Assembly (NCBI RefSeq): GCF_002343915.1
Contig: NZ_NETK01000001.1
Location: 3,544,001 to 3,608,000 of the forward strand
Direction of reading: 5' to 3'
Source: Nannocystis exedens
Lineage (GTDB): Bacteria > Myxococcota_A > Polyangia > Nannocystales > Nannocystaceae
Length of the DNA: 64,000 nucleotides
Shown here: positions 1 through 8,705 of the stretch, piece by piece
Position numbering within the stretch: the first letter of the stretch is position 1
Layout of the letters: every line of letters begins with the position of its first letter
Program-made: the position numbers and the translations under genes
Notes under the pieces: generated by a model
Told to the model about the DNA's origin: nothing
Databases searched by the model: none
Seen by the model: the letters and a program-made list of their open reading frames with translations, nothing else

Positions 1-1188
1 GGCCAGCTGATCTTCACCGCCACCACCGACCTCGGCAGCGGCGGCCCGCCGACCATCGGTGACTTCGACAACGACGGCTACCCCGAGATCGCCAGCGCCG
101 GCGGCAAGGCCTTCAGCATCTACGACCTCGACTGCAAGGACGCGATGGCGCCCGGCTGCGTGGCCCCGTGGATCCGCTGGTCGCAGCCGTCGCAGGACGC
201 CTCGTCGCAGAACACCGGCTCGTCGATCTTCGACTTCGAGGGCGACGGCGCCGCAGAGGCCGTCTACGCCGACGAGTGCTTCCTCCGCGTCTACGAGGGC
301 GCCACCGGCGAGGTCCTCTACTCGACCTTCCGCACCTCGTGCACCTGGTACGAAAACCCCGTGGTCGGCGACCCCGACTACGACCAGAACACCGAGATCC
401 TGGTCGGCTCGAACGACAACTGCGGCGTCGTCTGCCCCGACATCGACCCGATCCACCGCGGCCTGCGCTGCGAGACCGGCGAGGAGTGCGGCGAGCCGTT
501 CATCTGCGACGCCGGCTTCTGCCGCTGCAGCGACGACACCCAGTGCGTCGCCGGCCACGCCTGCACCGCGCCGCTCGACGGCACCCCGGGCGCCGGCAAC
601 GTCTGCCGCGCCGTCCACCCGCCGGGCGTCGGCCTCACCGGCCTACGTGTCCTTCGGGACAGGCTCGACCGCTGGGCCTCCTCGCGCCCGCTGTGGAACC
701 AGCACGCCTACTCGGTCACCAACGTCGACGACGACGGCGGCATCCCGGCCACCTCGCAGTGGCTGCCCAACTTCACCCAGCCCGACCTGAACAACTACCG
801 CCAGAACCGCCAGGGCGACACCCCGCCGGCCGCGCTGCCCGACATCACCGGCAAGCTGGGCGACCAGAGCTGCATGGGCAAGGACGGCAAGGTGATCCTG
901 ACGAGTACAGTCTGCAACCGCGGCAAGAAGGCCGTGGGCGCCAACTTGCCCGCGACCTTCTACCTCGGAGACCCGGCCGACGGCATGGTGCTGTGCGTGG
1001 CCTACACGGCCGAGCCGGTGCCGGTCGAGGAGTGCCGCGACGTCTCGTGCGCCATCGACGACACGGTCGACGGCACCGTCACCGTGGTCGTCGACGACGA
1101 CGGCCAGGGCGGCGAGTTCGCCCTCGAGTGCTTCGAGAACAACAACAGCGACGCGATCCAGATCAAGGACTGCAGCCCGGTCGGCTGA
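1..1188 (+). CDS. FG-GAP/VCBS repeat surface protein, C-terminal part
   Basis: The reading frame is open from base 1, so the N-terminus lies outside the window; 395 residues are visible. Residues about 19-35 (TIGDFDNDGYPEIASAG) are a typical FG-GAP/VCBS calcium-binding blade with the DxDxDG loop, followed by a second blade near residue 80 (FDFEGDGAAE). A Cys-rich stretch at about 155-205 resembles an EGF-like insert. The end has no sorting motif. Such proteins are secreted or surface beta-propellers, often adhesins; the substrate is unknown. Bases 648-661 carry one of the dispersed TGTCC-TTCG-GGACA hairpins in frame, giving VLRDR within an otherwise conserved-looking stretch (RLDRW..RPLWNQHAYSVTNV). 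Confidence 0.8.
   Translation, partial: GQLIFTATTDLGSGGPPTIGDFDNDGYPEIASAGGKAFSIYDLDCKDAMAPGCVAPWIRWSQPSQDASSQNTGSSIFDFEGDGAAEAVYADECFLRVYEGATGEVLYSTFRTSCTWYENPVVGDPDYDQNTEILVGSNDNCGVVCPDIDPIHRGLRCETGEECGEPFICDAGFCRCSDDTQCVAGHACTAPLDGTPGAGNVCRAVHPPGVGLTGLRVLRDRLDRWASSRPLWNQHAYSVTNVDDDGGIPATSQWLPNFTQPDLNNYRQNRQGDTPPAALPDITGKLGDQSCMGKDGKVILTSTVCNRGKKAVGANLPATFYLGDPADGMVLCVAYTAEPVPVEECRDVSCAIDDTVDGTVTVVVDDDGQGGEFALECFENNNSDAIQIKDCSPVG
648..661. repeat. Dispersed hairpin TGTCC-TTCG-GGACA
   Basis: Exact paired form of the dispersed element, with a TTCG tetraloop, inside the FG-GAP protein gene. Confidence 0.8.
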
Positions 1189-1272
1189 GCGTCGCCGCAC
1201 CCGTGAAAATTCGCGCGGACGCGTGCCTGCGCCGCCCTGGGCAGGCACGCGCCGAGCGCCTAGACTCGGCGC

Positions 1273-2304
1273 GTGCTGCCCTCCGTCCCGCGGCTCGGCG
1301 TCGCGCTGCCTCTGCTCCTGCTCCCCGGCTGCTTCAACCCCACCGGCGCCGGCTCGACCGGCTCGACCGGCCCGACCACCAGCGACGCCGGTGAGACCAG
1401 CACCGACCCGACCTCGACCTCGACCTCGACCGGCACCACCACCCCGCCGACCACGCTGCCGTCGCAGACCGACCCGACCACGGAGCCGGTCACCAGCACC
1501 GACCCGATCACCAGCACCGCCCCGCCGCCGCCCGGCTGCGGCGACGGCAACGTCGACGACGGCGAGGAGTGCGACGACGGCAACACCGACAACAGCGACA
1601 ACTGCCTCGACAGCTGCACCAACGCCGTCTGCGGCGACGGCTTCGTCCACGCCAAGAGCGAGACCTGCGACGCCGGGCCCGACAACGCCGACGACGCCTC
1701 ATGCACCCTCGAGTGTCGGCCCGCCGCCTGCGGCGACGAGCTGATCTGCCCCACCTGCGGCGAGCAGTGCGACGGCGGCACCGACTGCAACGACGACTGC
1801 ACCTTCAAGCAGCGCTACGTGTTCGTCACCAGCGACCTCGTGCAGGGCAGCCTGGTCGGCGGGCTGTCCGGCGCCGACGAGCTGTGCGCGCAGGCGGCCG
1901 GCCTCAACGACCTGCTGATCGGGCGCAAGTTCGTCGCCTGGCTCAGCACCAGCACGGTCAGCGCGGCCGACCGCCTCGACGAGGCCTCCGTCCCGTACAT
2001 GCGCCTCGACGGCGTGGTCGTCGCCAACGACTACACGGACCTCCTCGACATCGTGTCGGAGATGCAGGCGCCGATCGACGTCGACGAGAACGGCCAGACC
2101 GTCGCCGACACCCCCATCGCCTGGACCGGCACCCAGGCCGACGGCCTGAAGTCCAACGCGTCCGAGATGTGCGAGGACTGGTTGACCGGCCTGGGCAACG
2201 GGCGCAAGGGCACGATCACCGCGACCGGCGTCACCTGGACGGACGACGGCACCATCCCGTGCAACAACGTCGCCCGCCTCTACTGCGTCCAGACCACCCT
2301 CTGA
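1273..2304 (+). CDS. Cys-rich lipoprotein with CGDG repeats and C-terminal lectin-like domain
   Basis: A 343-residue predicted lipoprotein. The GTG start is chosen because it gives a short signal peptide ending in the lipobox LLPGC (Cys20). Residues about 22-80 are a Thr/Ser/Pro linker, as in many Nannocystaceae lipoproteins. Residues about 83-178 hold two to three Myxococcus-type Cys-rich repeats (CGDG..DGEECDDGN, the DUF4215-like pattern). The C-terminal about 165 residues (RYVFVTSD..GA.ELC..AA) resemble the collagen/endostatin or C-type-lectin-like fold seen in myxobacterial surface proteins. The role is probably surface binding, but the ligand is unknown. It converges on the phosphoesterase gene, with a hairpin pair in the 64-bp gap. 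Confidence 0.8.
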   Translation: MLPSVPRLGVALPLLLLPGCFNPTGAGSTGSTGPTTSDAGETSTDPTSTSTSTGTTTPPTTLPSQTDPTTEPVTSTDPITSTAPPPPGCGDGNVDDGEECDDGNTDNSDNCLDSCTNAVCGDGFVHAKSETCDAGPDNADDASCTLECRPAACGDELICPTCGEQCDGGTDCNDDCTFKQRYVFVTSDLVQGSLVGGLSGADELCAQAAGLNDLLIGRKFVAWLSTSTVSAADRLDEASVPYMRLDGVVVANDYTDLLDIVSEMQAPIDVDENGQTVADTPIAWTGTQADGLKSNASEMCEDWLTGLGNGRKGTITATGVTWTDDGTIPCNNVARLYCVQTTL

Positions 2305-2312
2305 GGCCCGAT

Positions 2313-2358
2313 GGACATGACTTTCGGGTCATGCCCTTTCTTTCATGTCCAAAAGGCC
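2313..2358. terminator. Bidirectional terminator made of two CATG-type hairpins
   Basis: Lies between convergent stop codons. GGACATGAC and GTCATGCCC pair around a TTTCGG loop and are followed by CTTTCTTT on the + strand. A second half, CATGTCC-AAAA-GGCCAT, follows. The stems are versions of the dispersed element, here probably serving as a terminator in both directions. Confidence 0.55.
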
Positions 2359-2368
2359 ATCCTCGCCC

Positions 2369-3763
2369 TCAAGGCTGCTCCGGGTAGAGCTCGGCGCAGC
2401 GGGCCACCGCCTCGGCGTCGACCTGCGGCAGCGTCACCTGCGGCGGCGTCTCGTGCGGCGGGGCGGAGAAGTCGAACATGTCCCACGGCGCCAGCGCGTT
2501 GGCGTCGCGGGCGGTCAGGGCCGGCAGGACGAAGCGGGCCTCGATGAAGCGGAGGATCGACGTGTGGTCGTAGACCTCGTGGCTGACGTGATGCTTCTTC
2601 GCGAACGGTGACACGACGATGAACGGCACGCGCGGCCCGAGGTGGTCGAAGCGGCCCGGCTGGTCGTGCGGCTGCAGCTCCGGCAGGTGGGCGTCGGGCG
2701 GGCAGGCGGCCGGCGGCGGTACGTGGTCGAACAACCCGCCGTGCTCGTCGTAGGCGAAGAACAGCGCCGAGCGCGGCCAGTTCGGGCTCTTCAGCAGCGC
2801 GTCGACCACCCGGGCCACGAACAGCTGCCCGAGCTGCGCCACCGACGGCGGGTGCTCCCACGTCGCCTTCGACTCCGGCGCGTCGAACGTCGCGTTGACG
2901 AACGACACCGCCGGCAGCTCGCCCGCCGCCGCGTCGGCGAAGAACTGCGCGATCGGCTGCCGCTGCGTGCCCGGCTCGGGCAGCAAACCCGTCAAAAAAC
3001 CGCCGAGCCCGCCCGTGTCGCTGAAGTACACGCGGAAGCTGACCCCGCGGGTCACCAGGTGGTCGAAGATCGTCGCGTCCGGCTTGAAGTTGACGTTGAC
3101 GGTGCGGCCGTACGACGAACCGGCGTAGAGGTACATCCGGTTCGGCCACGTCGGTCCGGGCACCGAGCCGAAGTAGCGGTCGCCGAGCGCGAACTCGTTG
3201 GCCAGCCAGTAGTAGAACGGCAGGTCCGGCTCGTCGTAGTAGCCCATCGCCCGCTCGCCGCGGAGCGTCTCGTCGATCACGTCGTCGCCCTTGCCCTCGT
3301 TGGTGCTGACGAACCCGTCCATCTTGCCGCCGGCGATCTGCTCGTGGACCGCGTCCCACGAATGATTGGTGTTGCCGAAGCAGGGCTGCGTCTGGTGATA
3401 GATCGCCACCGGCGCGCCGTCGGGCCCGGGGTTCGAGAAGTCGACCGGCGCCACGTCGGCCTCCGGTTGCCCGCGCACCGGCAGCATCTGAAAATAGTGG
3501 TCGAACGAGCGGTTCTCCTGCATCAGCACGACGATGTGATCGATCGGGATCTGCTCCCCGCTCGGGTACGACTCGCCCTGCGTCTCCGCCGGCAGCGCGC
3601 CCGGCTGGTACTTGCAGGCGCTGCGCCCCGCGGCCGCCTCCGCGTCGCTCGGCGGCTTCACCGGCCGGTCCCAGTCCGCCTCGGTCCCCGCCGTCTGCTC
3701 GCCCGGGGTGACGACGCAGGTCGTCAGCCACAACAGCGCTCCGATCTCTGCACTCCGTGCCAT
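2369..3763 (-). CDS. Phospholipase C / alkaline phosphatase-superfamily phosphoesterase
   Basis: A 464-residue member of the phosphoesterase family that includes bacterial phospholipase C and AcpA acid phosphatases. The visible signature is QENRSFDHYF (residues about 82-91), which supplies the metal-binding Glu/Asn, then YDEHGGLFDHV and YDHTSILRFIE near the C-terminus, all expected for this fold. The N-terminus LLWLTTC (Cys16) could be a lipobox, so a secreted or lipid-anchored enzyme hydrolysing phosphate esters is likely. The length fits the family. It stands alone on the minus strand; about 500 bp upstream appear to be non-coding. The substrate (phosphatidylcholine or another phosphoester) cannot be read from sequence. 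Confidence 0.88.
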   Translation of the reverse strand: MARSAEIGALLWLTTCVVTPGEQTAGTEADWDRPVKPPSDAEAAAGRSACKYQPGALPAETQGESYPSGEQIPIDHIVVLMQENRSFDHYFQMLPVRGQPEADVAPVDFSNPGPDGAPVAIYHQTQPCFGNTNHSWDAVHEQIAGGKMDGFVSTNEGKGDDVIDETLRGERAMGYYDEPDLPFYYWLANEFALGDRYFGSVPGPTWPNRMYLYAGSSYGRTVNVNFKPDATIFDHLVTRGVSFRVYFSDTGGLGGFLTGLLPEPGTQRQPIAQFFADAAAGELPAVSFVNATFDAPESKATWEHPPSVAQLGQLFVARVVDALLKSPNWPRSALFFAYDEHGGLFDHVPPPAACPPDAHLPELQPHDQPGRFDHLGPRVPFIVVSPFAKKHHVSHEVYDHTSILRFIEARFVLPALTARDANALAPWDMFDFSAPPHETPPQVTLPQVDAEAVARCAELYPEQP

Positions 3764-4065
3764 GCCGGCTCCTCGCTCGCGGGCTCCGCCGTCGCCTCGC
3801 CGTTTGGCCGGTGCCCGCGCAGCCAGCCGGGTAGCACGAGCCCGCCCCCGCGCGAGCCCGCGAGCCCGAGCCCGCCTTCGCCCCGATCACCGCCGCGCTC
3901 GCGCCCGGCCCTGCGGTCGCGGGCGCGGCCTCCGCCCGTGGGACCGGCCGCGCCAGCGCCTCGGCATGCCCCTTACGCCATGTCCGCGCGATCGCACCTG
4001 CGAAGCAGGCTGCTGCGCCCGCTCCACCTGACCCATGGGACAGACACTCGACGGCGAACCTCACC

Positions 4066-4079
4066 TGTCCGTCCGGACA
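4066..4079. repeat. Dispersed hairpin TGTCC-GTCC-GGACA
   Basis: Exact paired form of the dispersed element, intergenic between the VWA gene and the phosphoesterase gene. Confidence 0.75.
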
Positions 4080-4258
4080 TCCGATGGCCGCGGCGGAGCG
4101 AGCGGTCCCGGGACGCCACGGGCGAGCCTCGCCGGCGCTCCCGGCGGCGAGGAGGAGACGCCCACGCCCGGCCCGAGGCACACCGGAGCGAAGCAGCGAG
4201 CGCCCCGTCCGCTCGCCCCGCCCGTCTCTTCGGACATCCGAGCCGCCGCGTTCGGACC

Positions 4259-4272
4259 TGCCCGTTCGGACA
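4259..4272. repeat. Degenerate dispersed hairpin TGCCC-GTTC-GGACA
   Basis: Located two bases beyond the stop codon of the minus-strand VWA gene; contains the partial half-site TTCGGACAT. Confidence 0.55.
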
Positions 4273-4274
4273 TC

Positions 4275-6521
4275 CTACGCGCGTCGGCGCCGTCGCCCCA
4301 TCCCGAGCAGGCCCAGGCCGACGAGCGACGCCAGCGTCCCCTCGCCCTCGGCCCCGCTCGTGCACCCACAGCCCGCCTGGCCGTCGCCGCCGGGCGCGCC
4401 GCCGTCGGTGTCGGTCCCGGTCGGCTCGTCGCCGCTCTCGCCGGGAGCGCTCGTTCCCGGCTGTCCGCCCGTCGTCGGCGCGCCCGTCGTCGGCGCGTCC
4501 GTCGTCGGCGCCGCCGTCGTCGGTGCGTCCGTCGTCGGCGAGCCCGTCGTCGCCCCGCTGGTCGCCGTGGCCGTCGAGCCGTCCGTGGTCGAGCTTGCCG
4601 AGGTCGTCGACCCGTCCGTCGTCGTCGTCGACGTCGCCGGCGCTCCGGTCGTGCCCGGCTCGTCCCCCGTCGTCGACGAGCTGCCCTCCGAATCACTCGG
4701 GTCCGGCAGCGGGTCGGGCTCGCCGACCTCGTCGCCGCCGTCGAGCCCGCATAAGAACCCCTCGCAGCACGGATCAATTTCCATTTGCGTCACCTCTTCG
4801 AACATGTGCTCGAAGATCGCCGCGAGCGCTGCCTGCAGCTCGACCTGCGAGTCGCCCGCGGGGAAGAAGTCGAGCGAACCGCCCGAGCCCCAAACCGCCA
4901 TCATCGTCAGCTGCTCGACCGCCTCCTGCGACTCGGCCAGCTCGCCGAGCCCGACGACGTACGTGCGCACCCCGTCGGTGACCATCTGCTCGAGCGAGGC
5001 CTGGACCGCCGCGTCGTCCGAATCATACGTACCGTCCATGATCAGCACGTTGTAGAACTTCGTCTCCGCGGTGCAGGGGATCGGCGCGTCGACGGCCATG
5101 CAGGCGGCCTTGGCCTCGGCCAGGTGGCCCTGCACGAGCTCGAGCCCGAGGTGGACGAACGCCCCCGATCCCGTGCAGGCATCCGGCTTCTGCGCGTCGA
5201 GCTCGCAGCGCGGCACGTGGCTCTGCACCGGCGTCGTCGGCCCCGGAAACTCGACCTCGTCGGTCTTGAAGGTCCACGTGATCGGCGGCCCGTCCCACGG
5301 ATCGACGCACCCGGGCGCCTCGCACGAGGTCTGAGGGTTGAGCGCCCAGTGGAGCACCCCGGAGCGACACGGCGCGTAGTCGACGAGGAGCTTCTGCTCG
5401 GCCGGCGAGTCGTCGCCGAACACCGCCGCGCCGACGAGCGTCCACATCTCGAGCGGCGAGCCGTTCAGCAGCGGCGTCCCGGTCTGCAGCGCCAGGTCGA
5501 TCCCGCCCGTGCGCAGCAGGTCCCAGCGCGTCTGCCCCATCGCCCCGTGGACGCTGTCGCCCATCACGTTGAGCATCGACGACGAACCGTCGAGGATGAA
5601 CATCACCCGCGGCCACGCCGGCGTGCAGATCGGCGGGTCGATCAGGTTGATGATGTCCTGGATCTCCGCCTTCAGCGCCTCGCCGATCAGCGACGACTCG
5701 ACCACCGCCTGCCCGGTCCCGCCGGCGACCGCGAGCTCGTTGGCCTCCGCCGTCCCCGCGGCGTCGCCGACCGACAGCACGTAGGTCGGGATCGCCTTGT
5801 TGTTCCACATGTCCAGAGCGACAGGCGCCGGATCGGCCGCCGGCGGCTGCAGCACCTGGGTGTTCTCCGCGTCGGTCCACTCGCCCTGCGTGATCACGAT
5901 CAAAGCCGGCACGCGCACGAACGGACCGACCTCGCTCGGGTGGTCCGCCTGCGCCGTGGCGAACAGCGCCTCCGCTCGCGCCAGCGCCCCCGCCGTCCAC
6001 GCTCCGATCCCCGTCGGCGCCCCCGCGAGCGGCGGCGGCACCGCGGCGAGGGTCGTCTTGATCGCCTCACCGTTGCACTGGAAGTACGCCTTCTCCGGGT
6101 CGAGCGCGTCGTACCAGGGCACGTCGACCTTCTGCCCGTCGACCAACCCGCTCGCGTCGCCGGCGATCGTCGTCCCCGGCTGATCGGCGTCGGGGTCGTG
6201 CCCGAAGCGCATCAACGCCAGCATGCTGTTGCCCTGGATGTAGCCGTTGTCGCCGTCGACGATCGCCTGCACCGCCGCGACCGCCCGCTGCCAGCGCGTC
6301 TCGTCGGCGTCGAACATCTCGTTCATCGCCGTCGAGTAGTCGAGCGCGATCAGGAAGACCGGCTTGACGAAGGTACACTGACCCTCCTCGACGCAGACAG
6401 GGGCGGCGTGCGATGGTTCCAAGCCGCCCACAAGCGCCAGCCCGGCTCCGGCGAGGATCCCGAGTTGCAGTCCCAGTCGCTTCCACGTCCGCGAGGTCTC
6501 ACGCATACCCCGCCACTTCAC
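4275..6521 (-). CDS. Double von Willebrand factor A protein with MYXO-CTERM-like anchor
   Basis: A 748-residue predicted exported protein. After an N-terminal signal segment, one VWA domain begins at LIALDYSTAMNEM (a degenerate MIDAS) and a second at FILDGSSSMLN (a proper DxSxS MIDAS). A Thr/Ser/Pro linker of about 90 residues built on TTxAP units follows. The end carries GCGCTSG, a hydrophobic stretch (LASLVGLGLLG) and an Arg cluster RRRRRA, matching the MYXO-CTERM sorting signal for surface anchoring. VWA domains bind metal and protein partners, so adhesion or surface assembly is the likely role. The gene appears monocistronic. A degenerate dispersed-element copy lies in frame at about 5806-5826. 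Confidence 0.85.
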   Translation of the reverse strand: MKWRGMRETSRTWKRLGLQLGILAGAGLALVGGLEPSHAAPVCVEEGQCTFVKPVFLIALDYSTAMNEMFDADETRWQRAVAAVQAIVDGDNGYIQGNSMLALMRFGHDPDADQPGTTIAGDASGLVDGQKVDVPWYDALDPEKAYFQCNGEAIKTTLAAVPPPLAGAPTGIGAWTAGALARAEALFATAQADHPSEVGPFVRVPALIVITQGEWTDAENTQVLQPPAADPAPVALDMWNNKAIPTYVLSVGDAAGTAEANELAVAGGTGQAVVESSLIGEALKAEIQDIINLIDPPICTPAWPRVMFILDGSSSMLNVMGDSVHGAMGQTRWDLLRTGGIDLALQTGTPLLNGSPLEMWTLVGAAVFGDDSPAEQKLLVDYAPCRSGVLHWALNPQTSCEAPGCVDPWDGPPITWTFKTDEVEFPGPTTPVQSHVPRCELDAQKPDACTGSGAFVHLGLELVQGHLAEAKAACMAVDAPIPCTAETKFYNVLIMDGTYDSDDAAVQASLEQMVTDGVRTYVVGLGELAESQEAVEQLTMMAVWGSGGSLDFFPAGDSQVELQAALAAIFEHMFEEVTQMEIDPCCEGFLCGLDGGDEVGEPDPLPDPSDSEGSSSTTGDEPGTTGAPATSTTTTDGSTTSASSTTDGSTATATSGATTGSPTTDAPTTAAPTTDAPTTGAPTTGGQPGTSAPGESGDEPTGTDTDGGAPGGDGQAGCGCTSGAEGEGTLASLVGLGLLGMGRRRRRA
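4471..4566 (-). repeat. Tandem low-complexity repeat coding the TTxAP linker
   Basis: A short unit centred on CGTCGTCGGCG recurs about six times and encodes TTDAP/TTAAP/TTGAP steps of the VWA protein linker. It is prone to slippage, so length may vary between strains. Confidence 0.6.
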
Positions 6522-6778
6522 CTCGCGACGGCCGCCCGCGTCAAACCCACCCGGCGCTCCCGCGCCCGCGGCTCACCTCGCCCGCTTCACCGGCCAATCG
6601 CCGCTTCTCGGCCGATCGCCGCTCATGCAAGGTTCCGTCGTCGCCGCTACTGGCACGATCCACACACCCTCGCGTCTCCAAGAATTTGACACCACGCGCC
6701 TTCTGCCATCGACCCGAACGGTCGACGCCGTGTTTCACCGCGACCCCGTACGACGCACGTCGCCGGTCGCCGGCGCGC

Positions 6779-7096
6779 TCACGAAGCGTTCTGCTCGACC
6801 GCGGCCCGCAGCGCCGAGACCGACGCCGTGCGCAGGTACACCACCTTGGTGTCGTCGGTGACGAGCTCTTTGATCTGATCGCGGAGCGCGTGCGAGACCA
6901 TGCCGACCATCACGACGACGAGGGCGATCTTGCCGGCCCCGTGGCGCACGCCCGGGGGGATCCGCTGCTCGAAGTGCCGGAGCGAGCAGCCGAAGCGCTG
7001 CGCGACCTCGCGATAGCGGCTCGACATCCCCCCGTGTCCACCCACGACCACGACCGTCGACTCGTTCGCCTCTTTTTTCTCCTGCTTGGTAGCCAT
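6779..7096 (-). CDS. DUF2325 domain protein
   Basis: A 105-residue protein filled by one DUF2325 domain: STVVVVGGHGGMSSRYREVAQRFGC at the start, a central basic segment, and VVVMVGMVSHALRDQI...KVVYLRTASVSALRAAV at the end. Family members are small cytoplasmic Rossmann-like proteins of unknown biochemical function. The ATG start is followed by a Lys/Glu-rich leader of about 13 residues. It is not in an obvious operon; the upstream gap of about 150 bp separates it from the divergent RCC1 gene. Confidence 0.8.
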   Translation of the reverse strand: MATKQEKKEANESTVVVVGGHGGMSSRYREVAQRFGCSLRHFEQRIPPGVRHGAGKIALVVVMVGMVSHALRDQIKELVTDDTKVVYLRTASVSALRAAVEQNAS

Positions 7097-7247
7097 GCCC
7101 TCGGTTGTGCAACGCCCGGGCCAACCTCGATCCGGCCTGTAAGCTGGCCAGGACCCCCCTGCGCCCTATTCCCAAATATTTTCGTTTGTCATTTTGACAC
7201 GCGCTCGGCTGACGCGGTGCCACCAGGATGGTCTACCCTGCGGCCCC

Positions 7248-8438
7248 ATGCGTCTCCGCCCGCGCGTCGCGCTCCTCGTCCTCGCCCTCGCTGCGTGCGA
7301 TGGCGGCTACAAGCCTCCGCCGCGCCCACCCACGCAGGCTCCGCCGACCCCGCAGCCGAAGCCTCCGCCGTCCCCCCAGCCGCAGCAGCCGGCGCCTCCG
7401 CCAGCGGACCCGGCCGTCGCCGTCTCCGCGCACGGCGAGCACAGCTGTGTCCGCCGCAAGTCCGGCGCGGTCGCCTGTTGGGGCAAGAACAGCGACGGCC
7501 AGCTCGGTGACGGCGGCCGCGCGGACCTCCCGCGGGCCGCGCTCGTACCTGGTCTTTCGGGCATGTCCGAAGTGGCAGCCGGCGGCAACTTCACGTGCGC
7601 GCGCAAGCCGGGCGGGCAGGTGCTGTGTTGGGGCAACAACGAGGACGGCCAGCTCGGCGACGGCGCCGGCGCGCGCCCGGGCGCCCGCAGCACCAGCCCG
7701 GTGGCGGTCGCCGGGCTGACCGACGCCGTCGAGATCGTCGCTGGCGGAGCGCACGCGTGCGCCCGCCGCAAGGCCGGCGGCGCGGTCTGCTGGGGCCTCG
7801 GCGAGAACGGCCAGCTCGGCACCCAGGCCGACCGCTCGGCCCGCCTCGTGGCGGTCCCTTCGACCAGCCGCGTGGTCCAGCTCGCCGCCGGCGAGGCCCA
7901 CACCTGCGCCCGCACCGACGCCGGCACCGTGCTCTGCTGGGGCCGCAACACCGAGGGTCAGCTCGGCGACGGGCTCCACGCCGGCCGCTCGACCCCCAAG
8001 CCCGTCCCCGGCCTCGCCGACGCCGTCGACCTGGTCGCCGGCGCCAAGCACAACTGCGCCCGCCGCAAGACCGGCGGCGTGGTCTGCTGGGGTCACAACC
8101 AGGACGGCCAGCTCGGCGACGGCAAGACCGGCGTCTTCGCCCAGCGCAGCCCCGTCGCCGTCGCCGGCCTCACCGGCCCGCTCGAGCTCGCCGCCGGCGG
8201 CGCGCACACCTGCGCCAAAATACAGGGCGAAAAGGTCCTGTGCTGGGGAGCAGGTCGCAACGGACAGGTCGACGGCGGCAACGCCTCGCGCCCGCGCCCG
8301 ACCCCGGTCCCAGGCCTCACGGGCGCCGTCGACCTCGCCCTCGGCGCCAACCACTCGTGCGCCCTGCAGGCGACCGGCAACGTCACCTGCTGGGGCAGCG
8401 ACGAGCACCGCGCCCTCGGCCCGCGCCGCCTGCAGTGA
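7248..8438 (+). CDS. RCC1-repeat lipoprotein
   Basis: A 396-residue lipoprotein. The start at 7248 is preferred over an upstream in-frame start because it gives MRLRPRVALLVLALAAC with lipobox LAAC (Cys17). A Pro-rich spacer (about 20-60) precedes about seven RCC1-like repeats, each with the pattern HxCAR..GG.VxCWGxNxxGQLGDG, which should form a seven-bladed propeller. Each blade has paired Cys residues, suggesting disulfides outside the cytoplasm. Bacterial RCC1 propellers are protein-interaction modules; the partner is unknown. An exact half-site CATGTCCGAA lies in frame at 7562-7571. Confidence 0.88.
   Translation: MRLRPRVALLVLALAACDGGYKPPPRPPTQAPPTPQPKPPPSPQPQQPAPPPADPAVAVSAHGEHSCVRRKSGAVACWGKNSDGQLGDGGRADLPRAALVPGLSGMSEVAAGGNFTCARKPGGQVLCWGNNEDGQLGDGAGARPGARSTSPVAVAGLTDAVEIVAGGAHACARRKAGGAVCWGLGENGQLGTQADRSARLVAVPSTSRVVQLAAGEAHTCARTDAGTVLCWGRNTEGQLGDGLHAGRSTPKPVPGLADAVDLVAGAKHNCARRKTGGVVCWGHNQDGQLGDGKTGVFAQRSPVAVAGLTGPLELAAGGAHTCAKIQGEKVLCWGAGRNGQVDGGNASRPRPTPVPGLTGAVDLALGANHSCALQATGNVTCWGSDEHRALGPRRLQ
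7562..7571 (-). repeat. Dispersed half-site (CATGTCCGAA on + strand)
   Basis: Exact 10-mer copy of the half-site within the RCC1 gene, between two blades. Confidence 0.7.
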
Positions 8439-8705
8439 GCCTGCCCGGCGCGACTCGGCTCGCCCGCGGCCGGGAACCGCCGCGCGCCTCTCAGGACATG
8501 TCTTCTCGGACATCATGAGCAACGCCGCGGTCGAGCAGCCATCACGGCTCGGCCGACCACACCTGCCGTCCGCCTCCGTCCATGCCCATCGGAACCTGTC
8601 CTCCCGACGGCTGTGGCGACGCCGCGAGCGGCTGGACATGTCCCATCGGACATCATGAGCATCGACGCGCGCGGCCGTGCTCGATGATCGACGCCGACGA
8701 GCGCC
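8439..8705. repeat. Intergenic cluster of dispersed elements
   Basis: Between the ends of the convergent RCC1 gene and the beta-propeller lipoprotein gene. Two related copies at 8494-8517 and about 8634-8657 share GGACATGTC-N4-CGGACATCATGAGCA and continue with a similar CG-rich flank. A third degenerate copy is at about 8581-8610 (CATGCCCATCGG/CCTGTCCTCCCG). No gene is seen. Confidence 0.65.

Larger units (their letters stand above)
3764..4274. other. Non-coding stretch with several dispersed-element copies
   Basis: No convincing gene. It holds one exact paired element at 4066-4079 (TGTCC-GTCC-GGACA) and degenerate copies at about 4228-4239 (CTTCGGACATCC) and 4259-4272 (TGCCC-GTTC-GGACA). 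The last lies directly after the stop codon of the VWA gene on the minus strand. Confidence 0.6.

Noticed and set aside
2369..2642. Long + strand frames over the phosphoesterase gene
   Set aside because: Shadow frames caused by high GC; no domain support.
4797..4816. Inverted repeat CTTCGA-N8-TCGAAG in the VWA gene
   Set aside because: It fits the encoded residues MFEEV with usual codons, and it lacks the core of the dispersed element.
8224..8241. ACAGG-N9-CCTGT inverted repeat in the RCC1 gene
   Set aside because: Not the element core; likely a chance result of repeat blade sequence.
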